NCBI GenBank assembly: GCA_964458485.1
Contig: CAYWJA010000048.1
Span: 1-7,152, forward strand
DNA: 7,152 nt
Reading direction: 5' to 3'
Source: CAYWJA01 sp964458485
GTDB taxonomy: Bacteria; Patescibacteriota; Gracilibacteria; UM-FILTER-43-11
Under the pieces are notes generated by a model. That model was not told the DNA's origin. It worked only from the letters and a program-made list of their open reading frames with translations, and searched no databases. Below, piece by piece: positions 1 through 5,719 of this stretch; the first letter of the stretch is position 1, and each line of letters begins with the position of its first letter. The translations under genes and the position numbers were made by a program.

Positions 1-1008
1 ATTAATTTTATAGTTTCTCCGGATTGGTTTAAGGGAAGAAAATGGTTAACAGATAAGTTTAATAAGTATTATTTTACTTCAGTCATTCCACTACTTGTTC
101 TTTATTTTGTAGCTATAGGCATCCGACTATCTGACTATGGAATAACGGAGCCGCGTTATTATGTGGTGCTGTTTGGGGTTTGGCTATTTGCTATGTCTAT
201 ATATCTACTGATAAAAAAGAGGCAATTCATAATAATCCCAATCAGTATTTTTATATTGATGCTGGTTACTTTAGTCGGGCCATGGGGTTCTAATTCTGTT
301 TCAGCTAGCCATCAAATGAAGATATTTAAAAGCCTTCTTAGTAATAATAATTTGATAATTAGCGGGAAAATTGAATCTGTTACCAAAAAAGATATATCAG
401 TAGAAGATTCTAATAGTGGATATTCCATTGTTAAATACATCACAGGAAGGCATGGCACTAGTACATTGCAACCCTTATTTAATACAGATCTAGCTACTTT
501 AGCTAAGGATTGTACTTATGGTTATTGCATATACACTAAAATTGGTGAACTTTTACCATTTAAATATGAATATAGAAAATTTGGCTCATACCGCACTAAT
601 AATATTAAGAATTTTGATATAAAGAGGGTTGGATCTGGTTTTGATATTAAGGGCTATGAATATTCCCTTCTTATGAAGGAATGGGTGTATGGCAAAAAGA
701 CAAGAAGTTATAAATTATGGAATGAATCTTTTTTAATGAAGTACGATCTTGAAAATTCCAAGCTAAAGTTATTAAAAGGCACAGAGTTAATATTCGATAT
801 AGATTTCAAAAATATTGTTAAAAGTATAAGTGAGGATAATAAGCAAGATAGAATTAAATTACCAACAGAGTCTTTAAGCTTTGTTTATACTAATAAGCCG
901 TATGAAATGAAATTAATTTTTGATTCTATATATGGCGAAATAGAAAGCAATAAAATTAATCGTGTGTATTTTTCGGGGGCAGTTTTAGTAAAGAAAGATG
1001 TTAAATAA
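1..1008 (+). CDS. DUF4153-type membrane protein, C-terminal part (5' end outside window)
   Basis: The frame is open from base 1 to a TAA at 1006-1008, giving 335 residues with the true start upstream of the window; the GTG at 163 is internal and cuts into the helix region. About three hydrophobic segments are visible (roughly residues 25-42, 53-71 and 75-94), followed by the motif GPWGSNSVSASHQ at about 93-105. A soluble region of about 230 residues follows, containing SGKIESV and GRHGTSTLQPLF. From memory, a GPWG-(A/S)-xSVS motif followed by a GKI and LQPLF-like region is typical of DUF4153 proteins, which are polytopic membrane proteins of unknown function. The gene ends 206 nt before rplC, which has its own candidate promoter, so it is probably a separate unit. 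No function is assigned. Confidence 0.7.
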   Translation: MNFIVSPDWFKGRKWLTDKFNKYYFTSVIPLLVLYFVAIGIRLSDYGITEPRYYVVLFGVWLFAMSIYLLIKKRQFIIIPISIFILMLVTLVGPWGSNSVSASHQMKIFKSLLSNNNLIISGKIESVTKKDISVEDSNSGYSIVKYITGRHGTSTLQPLFNTDLATLAKDCTYGYCIYTKIGELLPFKYEYRKFGSYRTNNIKNFDIKRVGSGFDIKGYEYSLLMKEWVYGKKTRSYKLWNESFLMKYDLENSKLKLLKGTELIFDIDFKNIVKSISEDNKQDRIKLPTESLSFVYTNKPYEMKLIFDSIYGEIESNKINRVYFSGAVLVKKDVK

Positions 1009-1084
1009 GACTGTAATTGGTTATTGGTCATTGACTATTGGCTATTGAGTTGGACATTTTGTCTAAAAAAAGTATAAAAAAAGC

Positions 1085-1112
1085 TTGACTTTACTTTGGA
1101 GCTCTGTAAAAT
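1085..1112 (+). promoter_or_regulatory. Candidate sigma-70-type promoter for the ribosomal protein operon
   Basis: TTGACT at 1085-1090 matches five of six bases of the -35 consensus. TAAAAT at 1107-1112 matches five of six bases of the -10 consensus. The spacer is 16 bp. Transcription would begin near 1118-1120, giving a 5' leader of about 95 nt before rplC. It is the best promoter seen ahead of the operon, and its position between the unrelated DUF4153 gene and rplC fits. AT-rich DNA yields chance matches, so this is probable rather than certain. Confidence 0.55.
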
Positions 1113-1115
1113 AGC

Positions 1116-1181
1116 GAGGCGTTCTTGAAAAAACGTCTTACGTTATCAGAGAGGCTGAGGCTCCTCAAAATCAATTGAGGA
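1116..1181 (+). promoter_or_regulatory. Leader hairpins upstream of rplC, partly mutually exclusive
   Basis: Three stems can be drawn in the putative 5' leader. GAGGCGTT (1116-1123) pairs with AACGTCTT (1132-1139) using two G-U pairs. AACGT (1132-1136) can instead pair with ACGTT (1140-1144), which excludes the first stem. TCCTCAA (1162-1168) pairs with TTGAGGA (1175-1181) around a 6-nt loop. Ribosomal operons are often autoregulated through leader RNA, as by L4 at the E. coli S10 leader, but nothing here resembles that leader, so a regulatory role is conjecture. No U-tract follows any stem, so they are not intrinsic terminators. Confidence 0.35.
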
Positions 1182-1214
1182 ATAAAGTCCAAAAGCCCCC
1201 TTAACCAATAAATT

Positions 1215-1793
1215 ATGCCAGGAATAATCGGCAAAAAATTAGGTATGAGTCAGATCATTCAAGACGATGGTCGTGTGATCCCAACTACTTTCATTCAATG
1301 CAAGCCAAATACTGTGGTTCAGGTAAAGACAGAGAGTAGCGATGGATATCCGGCGATAGTCCTGGGTTTCGATGCGTACAAAAATCCTTCAAAAAATAAG
1401 AAGTTTAAGGCTATGAAGGAATTCCGTGTTGAAAATTCTGATGAATACAAAAAAGGAGATAATATTGATCTTACAAAATTTCAGGATGTAGAAGCTGTAA
1501 CTATTACTTCAATTTCTAAAGGTAAAGGTTTCCAGGGTGTAATCAAAAGGCATGGCTTCTCCCGCGGACCAGAAACTCATGGCTCACATCATCATCGCGA
1601 ACCTGGGTCAATTGGTATGTGTGCTAAGCCGGGTCGTGTGATAAAAGGCAAAAAGATGCCTGGTCATATGGGTGTACAACAGGTAACACTTTTAAATCGT
1701 CCTGTAGTAAAACTTATTCCTGAAAAAGAATTAATTGCCATCAAGGGGCCTGTACCAGGGGCCAGGAATGGTTATGTTTATATAAAATTCTAG
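1215..1793 (+). CDS. rplC: 50S ribosomal protein L3 (uL3)
   Basis: This 192-residue protein is an L3. It begins MPGIIGKKLGMSQI and carries the conserved block SKGKGFQGVIKRHGF at about 101-115, then HREPGSIGMCAKPGRVIKGKKMPGHMG at about 127-153. It ends with the usual VKGPVPGARNG-like element, here IKGPVPGARNGYVYIKF. L3 binds 23S rRNA early in large-subunit assembly, and its long central loop reaches toward the peptidyl-transferase centre. It is somewhat shorter than the roughly 205-210 residues of E. coli. In E. coli the glutamine of GQMG is methylated by PrmB; here that residue is His (GHMG). It is the first ribosomal gene of the cluster: the usual upstream rpsJ is absent and an unrelated gene lies there. 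The ATG at 1215 gives the canonical N-terminus but has no Shine-Dalgarno sequence. Confidence 0.97.
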   Translation: MPGIIGKKLGMSQIIQDDGRVIPTTFIQCKPNTVVQVKTESSDGYPAIVLGFDAYKNPSKNKKFKAMKEFRVENSDEYKKGDNIDLTKFQDVEAVTITSISKGKGFQGVIKRHGFSRGPETHGSHHHREPGSIGMCAKPGRVIKGKKMPGHMGVQQVTLLNRPVVKLIPEKELIAIKGPVPGARNGYVYIKF

Positions 1794-1876
1794 TGCTGTC
1801 GTCCTATCGTGCTGTCGTCCTATAGTGTTCTACTAATTAGGGCTAAAGCACGAAAGCACTACAGCACTACAGCACT
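1794..1876 (+). repeat. rplC-rplD spacer: 8-nt tandem units forming an in-register hairpin
   Basis: The left half is a run of 8-nt units beginning at the rplC stop itself: TAGTGCTG (1791), TCGTCCTA (1799), TCGTGCTG (1807), TCGTCCTA (1815), TAGTGTTC (1823). The right half has AGCACGAA (1847), AGCACTAC (1855), AGCACTAC (1863) and AGCACTAT (1871, running into the start codon). The halves are complementary in register: TAGTGCTGT (1791-1799) pairs perfectly with ACAGCACTA (1869-1877), and the rest pairs with scattered mismatches. The closing helix therefore joins the rplC stop codon to the first base of the rplD start codon. No Shine-Dalgarno sequence is present. Confidence 0.8.
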
Positions 1877-2500
1877 ATGAAGATAGATCTGTATCAACAA
1901 TCAGGCACGAAGAAGGGAGCTGTCGATGTAAACGATAAAATGTTTGCCGCTCCGGTAAACGAAGAATTAATGCGTTTAGCATTGGTTCGTCAAATGTCCA
2001 ATGCACGTCAGGCTAGCGCTCATGTGAAACATAGAGGGGAGGTTCGTGGTGGTGGTAAAAAGCCATGGCGCCAAAAAGGAACTGGCCGTGCACGTTTTGG
2101 ATCTACTCGCAATCCTATCTGGAGGAGTGGTGGAGTTGCATTTGGGCCTAGAAATGACAGGAATTTTACAAAACAAATGCCGAAAAAGGCGCGTCGTGCA
2201 GCACTTTTGTCAGGTCTTTCCCAAAGAGCATCAGAGAAATCAGTAATTGCACTTGATAAATTCGAAGTAAAAACACCAAAAACAAAAGAATTCAATTCAT
2301 TGTTAACAAAACTGCCAGACGCAAAAACATTACTTGTTGTAACATCAGAAAAAGATATAAATTTGGAAAAATCTGCTAATAACCTTCCTAATGTAAAAGT
2401 GTTGTTGGTGGATTATTTAAATTTACACGATTTATTTAAATACGAAAAAATAATGTTCCTTGAACCTGCTTTAAAAAAAGCTGAAGAGCTTTTTTTATAA
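1877..2500 (+). CDS. rplD: 50S ribosomal protein L4 (uL4)
   Basis: This 207-residue protein is an L4 of normal length. Its globular start is followed by the long arginine- and glycine-rich loop at about 43-95, with GEVRGGGKKPWRQKGTGRAR and WRSGGVAFGPR, which lines the peptide exit tunnel. Conserved KKARRAALLSGLS follows at about 103-115. The C-terminal half has the usual alternating strands (TLLVVTSEKD, VKVLLVDYLNLHDLFKYEKIMF). L4 is an early 23S rRNA-binding assembly protein, and in E. coli it also represses its own operon. Whether it does so here cannot be told. The ATG at 1877 directly abuts the right arm of the hairpin spacer and has no Shine-Dalgarno sequence. The stop is TAA, and another hairpin spacer begins at it. 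Confidence 0.97.
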   Translation: MKIDLYQQSGTKKGAVDVNDKMFAAPVNEELMRLALVRQMSNARQASAHVKHRGEVRGGGKKPWRQKGTGRARFGSTRNPIWRSGGVAFGPRNDRNFTKQMPKKARRAALLSGLSQRASEKSVIALDKFEVKTPKTKEFNSLLTKLPDAKTLLVVTSEKDINLEKSANNLPNVKVLLVDYLNLHDLFKYEKIMFLEPALKKAEELFL

Positions 2501-2629
2501 TTTCTGATTTCTGATTTCAGAATTCAGAATCGATTCCACATTTTTTATTTAATTATTTTAATAAGTAAATACTAAATAATAGAATACTAAATCGAATCAG
2601 AAATCTGAAATCAGAAATACTAAATATTT
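2501..2629 (+). repeat. rplD-rplW spacer: heptamer-unit hairpin element (family A, copy 1)
   Basis: The left arm has four 7-nt units starting at the last base of the stop codon: ATTTCTG (2500), ATTTCTG (2507), ATTTCAG (2514), AATTCAG (2521). The right arm has GAATCAG, AAATCTG, AAATCAG, AAAT (2594-2618). The outermost 12 bases pair perfectly and pairing continues with a few mismatches. A second, inner stem joins TATTTTA (2554-2560) to TAGAATA (2580-2586) with one G-U pair, around a loop containing AAGTAAATACTAAAT. Eleven bases separate the outer stem from the rplW ATG, and they repeat the loop motif ACTAAAT. Confidence 0.8.
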
Positions 2630-2923
2630 ATGGATCTAACAAAAGTATTATTATCACCGATAGTCACAGAAAAGAGTACTCACTCTCAAACTTTGCAAAA
2701 GTATACCTTTATGGTTCATTTAAAAACCAATAAAGTTGAAGTAAAGAATGCTGTTGAGAAATCATATGGCGTGAAAGTAAAAAGTGTAAATATAATTCCT
2801 GTTTTAAAAAAGGCTCGTCTTGTAGGACGTGGCCGTGAAATTACTAAGCGTCACAGTGGCAAAAAGGCTGTTGTGACTTTGATGCCGAAACATTCAATTG
2901 ATTTTAATAAAATTAAATTGTAG
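2630..2923 (+). CDS. rplW: 50S ribosomal protein L23 (uL23)
   Basis: This is a 97-residue L23 of normal length. The start LLSPIVTEKSTHSQTLQKYTFMVHLKTNKVEVKNAVEKSYGVKVKSVN is the family signature, with the PIVTEK motif at about 10-15. The basic extended loop follows (KARLVGRGREITKRHSGKKAVVTL, about 61-84). L23 binds domain III of 23S rRNA at the exit of the peptide tunnel and is the docking site for trigger factor and SRP. It stops with TAG. The ATG at 2630 gives the canonical N-terminus; its leader is GAAATACTAAATATTT with no Shine-Dalgarno sequence. Confidence 0.96.
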   Translation: MDLTKVLLSPIVTEKSTHSQTLQKYTFMVHLKTNKVEVKNAVEKSYGVKVKSVNIIPVLKKARLVGRGREITKRHSGKKAVVTLMPKHSIDFNKIKL

Positions 2924-3002
2924 TCCGGTAGTGCTAACTATATAAATAACACTAAAGCACTAAAGCACTACAGCACTACAGCACTAAAGCACTTATAAAA
3001 AG
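2924..3002 (+). repeat. rplW-rplB spacer: six 8-nt tandem units
   Basis: Six units with exact 8-nt period run from 2948 to 2995: AACACTAA, AGCACTAA, AGCACTAC, AGCACTAC, AGCACTAA, AGCACTTA. They match the right-arm units of the rplC-rplD spacer. The left arm is reduced to TAGTGCT at 2929-2935, which can pair with any of the AGCACTA units. This looks like a relative of the rplC-rplD element with its left half eroded. Seven bases (TAAAAAG at the end) separate the last unit from the rplB ATG; only a weak A-rich stretch stands where a ribosome binding site would be. Confidence 0.75.
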
Positions 3003-3836
3003 ATGCCAGTAAAAAAGTACAAACCAACAACTCCGGGGAGACGTGGAATGAGCGTAAATGCCTTTGAAGAGGTGACTGCGAAAAAGCCAAATAAGGGCTT
3101 ACTCAAGTCATGGCGTCAAAAGGCAGGTCGTAATAATCAGGGTCGTATAACTGTTCGTCATAGAGGGGGTGGTGTAAAGCGTAGATATCGTGTTGTAGAT
3201 AACAAGCGTTACGAAAAATTAAATATATCTGCAAGAGTGGCAGAAATTGAATATGATCCGAACAGAACTGCATTTATTGCATTATTGATTTATACAGATG
3301 GTGACAAGAGGTATATTATCGCCCCTCATAAGCTCAAGGTTGATGATCGTATCATCTGTAGTGAAAAAGCAAAGATCAAAACCGGGAATTGTATGCAGAT
3401 AAGGAATATTCCAGTTGGTTTTAATATTTATGATTTAGAATTAAAGCCAAACAAAGGTGCGCAAGTAATACGTAGCGCAGGATCGTCTGGTAAAATTATG
3501 TCTTTAGACGGCAAAATGGCACAGGTGATGATGCCTTCAGGTGAAGTACGTTATGTATCAAAAGACTGTTATGCTTCAGTGGGTGTAGTAAGTAATATAG
3601 ATCATAGCAATATTGTAATTGGTCAAGCTGGTCGTAAGCGTTTAATGGGTCGTCGACCTCAGGTAAGTGGTAAGGCAATGAATCCTGCTGATCATCCTCA
3701 TGGTGGAGGTGAAGGCGGATGCCCGATTGGTTTAAAACATCCAAAAACTCCTTGGGGTAAACCAGCGCTTGGCGTTAAAACACGTCGGCCGAAGAAGCAG
3801 AGCAATTATTTAATTATAAAGAAAAGAAAAAAATAG
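3003..3836 (+). CDS. rplB: 50S ribosomal protein L2 (uL2)
   Basis: This 277-residue protein is a full-length L2. The N-terminal extension MPVKKYKPTTPGRRGMSV is followed by GRNNQGRITVRHRGGGVKRRYR at about 42-63, the RNA-binding OB-fold and SH3-like domains, and the C-terminal stretch NPADHPHGGGEGG at about 227-239. That stretch contains the histidine equivalent to E. coli His229, near the peptidyl-transferase centre. KTPWGKPALGVKTRRPKK then follows. L2 is needed for subunit association and is among the most conserved ribosomal proteins. The residues after GEG are Gly-Cys, where Arg or Lys plus a small residue is more usual. The C-terminus IIKKRKK is the usual basic tail. It stops with TAG, which overlaps the first heptamer of the next spacer. 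Confidence 0.98.
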   Translation: MPVKKYKPTTPGRRGMSVNAFEEVTAKKPNKGLLKSWRQKAGRNNQGRITVRHRGGGVKRRYRVVDNKRYEKLNISARVAEIEYDPNRTAFIALLIYTDGDKRYIIAPHKLKVDDRIICSEKAKIKTGNCMQIRNIPVGFNIYDLELKPNKGAQVIRSAGSSGKIMSLDGKMAQVMMPSGEVRYVSKDCYASVGVVSNIDHSNIVIGQAGRKRLMGRRPQVSGKAMNPADHPHGGGEGGCPIGLKHPKTPWGKPALGVKTRRPKKQSNYLIIKKRKK

Positions 3837-3940
3837 CCATCAGCCATCAGCCGTCAGACGTCAGTATAATTAATTGAATAGGACTGAATTCTGAGAGCTG
3901 ACGCCTGAATTCTATAATAAATCCTTAATCCTAAGAAAAC
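3837..3940 (+). repeat. rplB-rpsS spacer: heptamer array with partial hairpin
   Basis: Four 7-nt units begin inside the rplB stop codon: AGCCATC (3835), AGCCATC (3842), AGCCGTC (3849), AGACGTC (3856). CAGACGTCAG (3855-3864) pairs with CTGACGCCTG (3898-3907) at nine of ten positions; CAGCCGTCAG (3848-3857) is an equally good alternative partner. A direct repeat CTGAATTCT occurs at about 3884 and 3905. The right arm ends about 33 nt before the start, farther than in the other spacers, so this is the weakest match to the common design. The 20 bases before rpsS carry no convincing Shine-Dalgarno sequence. Confidence 0.6.
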
Positions 3941-4225
3941 ATGAGCAGGAGTCTAAAAAAAGGAATTTACGTTGATCCAAAACTTCTGAAGAAAGTTCAA
4001 ATGATGGAAGCTTCCGGTCAAAAAAAAGTTATTCGTACATGGGCACGTAATAGTGCTGTATCTCCTGAATTTGTTGGCCACACATTTGGCGTCCATAACG
4101 GCAAGACTCACATTTCCGTATTTGTAACAGAGAACATGGTTGGGCATAAGCTCGGTGAATTCTCACCAACACGTAAGTTCAAAAGCCATGGCGGTAAAAT
4201 GGCAAAAACCCAAGCTAAACCGTAA
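3941..4225 (+). CDS. rpsS: 30S ribosomal protein S19 (uS19)
   Basis: This is a 94-residue S19 of normal length. It shows the classical MSRSLKKG start (GIYVD here where GPYVD or GPFVD is common), IRTWARNSAVSPEFVGHTFGVHNGKTHISVFVTENMVGHKLGEFSPTRKFKSHGGK, and a short basic tail. S19 sits in the head of the small subunit, binds 16S rRNA with S13, and contacts the A-site tRNA region and the intersubunit bridge. Its order after rplB and before rplV is standard. It stops with TAA and is followed by the longest spacer in the window. Confidence 0.98.
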   Translation: MSRSLKKGIYVDPKLLKKVQMMEASGQKKVIRTWARNSAVSPEFVGHTFGVHNGKTHISVFVTENMVGHKLGEFSPTRKFKSHGGKMAKTQAKP

Positions 4226-4396
4226 ATTTTAAATTATAAATTTTAATCAATAGGGAAACGTTTGAATCACTTGAAAAATTCTGGATCCCGACAAGTCGGG
4301 AACACGAACTTTCCAGCATGATTCATCCTTCTCTCCGAGTTTCCTCGGGAGACCTCAGAAACTCTCCGTTTCGGACCACGTTTCTCGCTACTACCT
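4226..4396 (+). repeat. rpsS-rplV spacer: structured element (family C, copy 1)
   Basis: This 171-nt gap is homologous to the rplV-rpsC gap. Shared landmarks are TCAATAGGGAAA, TTGAAAA-TTCTGG, CACGAACTTT and the end TTTCTC-CTACTA just before the start codon. Visible helices: outer GAAACG (4255-4260) with CGTTTC (4379-4384); inner TGAATCA (4263-4269) with TGATTCA (4319-4325); and a palindrome at 4286-4301. In the 3' half are TCTCCGAG (4332-4339) with CTCGGGAGA (4344-4352, one bulge) and TCCG (4365-4368) with CGGA (4372-4375). The fold resembles a multi-branched RNA closed by a stem. The start follows 12 nt after the closing stem, without a Shine-Dalgarno sequence. Confidence 0.75.
4286..4301 (+). 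repeat. GC-rich palindrome inserted in the family C hairpin
   Basis: TCCCGA-CAAG-TCGGGA is a perfect 6-bp stem with a 4-nt loop in otherwise AT-rich DNA. It sits at the apex of the inner helix of the rpsS-rplV spacer; the homologous spacer before rpsC has GGAGGTGAACC there instead. A similar CCCGAT-GAA-ATCGGG palindrome occurs at 5834-5848. It looks like a small palindromic repeat that inserts at hairpin tips or arms. Confidence 0.6.
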
Positions 4397-4858
4397 ATGA
4401 AAGCAGTATTACGCAGAATTAGGATTTCCCCGAAAAAAGCGAATTTGATCGCTGGTATAGTGCGTGAAAAAAAAGTTTCAGATGCCCTTGATCTTTTAAA
4501 ATTTATGCCAAAAAAGGGTGCTAAAATAATTTATAAAGTTGTTAAATCAGCCGCATCAAATGCAAAGAGTAATTTTAAACAATCAATTGACGACTTAGTT
4601 ATTGCAAAAATCTTGGTTACAAAAGGCCCTACATATAAACGTTCTTTACCTATTTCACGGGGTCGTACACATCCAATACGCAAGAGGACATCACATATTA
4701 CTGTAGAGGTTGGCTTACCTGAAGGTAAGGAAATTGTAAAAAAATCTGTTAAAAGCAGTAATCCAACAGATGCCGTTAAGCCAAAAAGTGAACCAAAGAA
4801 AAAAGAAACTACAAAATCAACCAATAAAGAAGAGGCAAAAAAAACTGATAAGAAGTAA
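4397..4858 (+). CDS. rplV: 50S ribosomal protein L22 (uL22) with a lysine-rich C-terminal tail
   Basis: This 153-residue protein has an L22 core at residues 1-107. It shows RRIRISPKKANLIAGIVREKKVSDALDLLKFMPKKGAKIIYKVVKSAASNAK and the tunnel beta-hairpin region, with GPTYKRSLPISRGRTHPIRKRTSHITVEVG. L22 contacts all domains of 23S rRNA, and its hairpin forms the constriction of the exit tunnel with L4. After the core comes a tail of about 45 residues (108-153) of Lys, Glu, Thr, Ser and Pro with no aromatic residues, predicted disordered. E. coli L22 (110 residues) has no such tail. The start MKAVLRRIRISP is a little shorter at the N-terminus than usual, and no upstream in-frame start is needed. 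There is no Shine-Dalgarno sequence; the leader reads CTACTACCT. Confidence 0.95.
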   Translation: MKAVLRRIRISPKKANLIAGIVREKKVSDALDLLKFMPKKGAKIIYKVVKSAASNAKSNFKQSIDDLVIAKILVTKGPTYKRSLPISRGRTHPIRKRTSHITVEVGLPEGKEIVKKSVKSSNPTDAVKPKSEPKKKETTKSTNKEEAKKTDKK

Positions 4859-5026
4859 TTTTTAATTTTTTATTACCAATCTAACTCAATAGGGAAATGC
4901 TTAAATCATTTGAAAAGTTCTGGAGGTGAACCACACGAACTTTTCTACATGATTTATCCTCATTACATTTCGGACTTCCTATGGTTGTCCTCATTGCATT
5001 CGGATCGCATTTCTCACTACTATCTC
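4859..5026 (+). repeat. rplV-rpsC spacer: structured element (family C, copy 2)
   Basis: This gap is homologous to the rpsS-rplV gap. Helices: outer GAAATGC (4894-4900) with GCATTTC (5007-5013); TAAATCAT (4902-4909) with ATGATTTA (4949-4956); and GAAAAGTTC (4912-4920) with GAACTTTTC (4937-4945), all perfect. The tip loop contains GGAGGTGA (4922-4929), a full match to the anti-Shine-Dalgarno sequence but about 100 nt from the start. The 3' half carries a direct repeat, TCCTCATTACATTTCGGA (4957) and TCCTCATTGCATTCGGA (4988). The rpsC start lies 13 nt past the closing stem. The region is open in the rpsC frame from an ATG at 4908, but that is not coding sequence. Confidence 0.78.
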
Positions 5027-5719
5027 ATGGGTCAAAAAGTTAATCCAAAAAGTCTACGCATCGGCATTACTATTACCTGGGACTCTAAATGGTTTGCTAC
5101 TAAGCGCAATTTTGCAAAATTATTTCATGCTGACTTGGAAATGAAAAAAATAGTACGCGAACGCCTTAAGAACGCTGCAGTGACTAAGGTCGAAATTGAA
5201 CGTTCAGCAAAAAAAGTTACATTAAACGTTCATGCTGCAAAACCAGGCTTGATTATTGGTCGTCAGGGAGTAATGATCGAAGATTTTAAAGATTTTTTAA
5301 AGAAAAAATTTGGTCAAAATATAGAAGTAAATATCCATGAAGTCGATAATCCTGATTTAAGTGCTCAGTTAATAGGTGAAATGGTTGCATCACAGATTGA
5401 AAGGCGCATTGCTTATCGCAGAGCAGTTAAAATCGGTTTACAGAAGGCAATGGAAGCAGGTGCTAAGGGAGTGAAAATACAAATAGCAGGAAGGTTAAAT
5501 GGTGTTGAGATTGCCCGTAATGAATATTTTAAAGACGGTAATATACCACTTCATACCTTAAGAGCAGATATTGATTACGCAAAAGTTGTGGCAAATACAA
5601 CATATGGAGTAATTGGCATTAAGGTTTGGATTTATAAGGGGATGGTATTTAAAAAGGAGAAGGTGATGAGGGAGAGGCGGGCACAGAAGGAAAAAGAGGA
5701 GGCTAAGGAGGAGGAATAA
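5027..5719 (+). CDS. rpsC: 30S ribosomal protein S3 (uS3)
   Basis: The start at 5027 gives the universal S3 N-terminus MGQKVNPKSLRIGI and a 230-residue protein, close to the E. coli length. The frame extends upstream, but those 39 extra residues lie in the repeat spacer and resemble no S3. The type II KH domain has GLIIGRQG at about 74-81. The mRNA-entry helicase basic residues are present in ERRIAYRRAVK (about 125-135, with R131, R132 and K135 as in E. coli). The C-terminal domain has GRLNGVEIARNEYFKDG and TTYGVIGIKVWIYKG. The last 24 residues are a charged tail rich in Glu, Lys and Arg, coded by GAG, AAG and AGG codons that are purine-rich compared with the rest of the gene. S3 lies at the mRNA entry channel of the small-subunit head. 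Confidence 0.97.
   Translation: MGQKVNPKSLRIGITITWDSKWFATKRNFAKLFHADLEMKKIVRERLKNAAVTKVEIERSAKKVTLNVHAAKPGLIIGRQGVMIEDFKDFLKKKFGQNIEVNIHEVDNPDLSAQLIGEMVASQIERRIAYRRAVKIGLQKAMEAGAKGVKIQIAGRLNGVEIARNEYFKDGNIPLHTLRADIDYAKVVANTTYGVIGIKVWIYKGMVFKKEKVMRERRAQKEKEEAKEEE

Larger units (their letters stand above)
1009..1214 (+). other. rplC leader region with heptamer repeats and nested inverted repeats
   Basis: This gene-free stretch opens with five degenerate 7-nt units of the form ATTGRYT at 1016-1050. Two nested inverted repeats bracket it: TTATTGGT (1021-1028) with ACCAATAA (1204-1211), and GCTTGACTTTA (1083-1093) with TAAAGTC plus AAGC (1183-1189 and 1193-1196). The right outer arm ends 3 nt before the rplC start. 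A candidate promoter sits at 1085-1112, so the left arms would be in RNA only if transcription reads through from the upstream gene. No Shine-Dalgarno sequence lies before the start, and no Rho-independent terminator for the upstream gene was found. Confidence 0.6.

Noticed and set aside
1051..1080. A small hairpin GGACATTTTGTCT followed by an A-run, as a terminator for the upstream gene
   Set aside because: The stem is only 4-5 bp, and the run after it is A rather than T on the + strand, so it is not a terminator for + strand transcripts.
2948..2995. A CRISPR array
   Set aside because: The units are 8 nt, contiguous and without unique spacers; this is a simple tandem repeat.
1976..4824. Minus-strand and alternate-frame open reading frames inside rplD, rplB, rpsS and rplV
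   Set aside because: They overlap strongly recognised ribosomal protein genes and their translations look like no known family; they are shadow frames.
4910..5026. A 39-residue N-terminal extension of S3
   Set aside because: It lies in the repeat spacer, has no S3 resemblance, and the canonical MGQKVNP start is at 5027. The frame is open there by chance.
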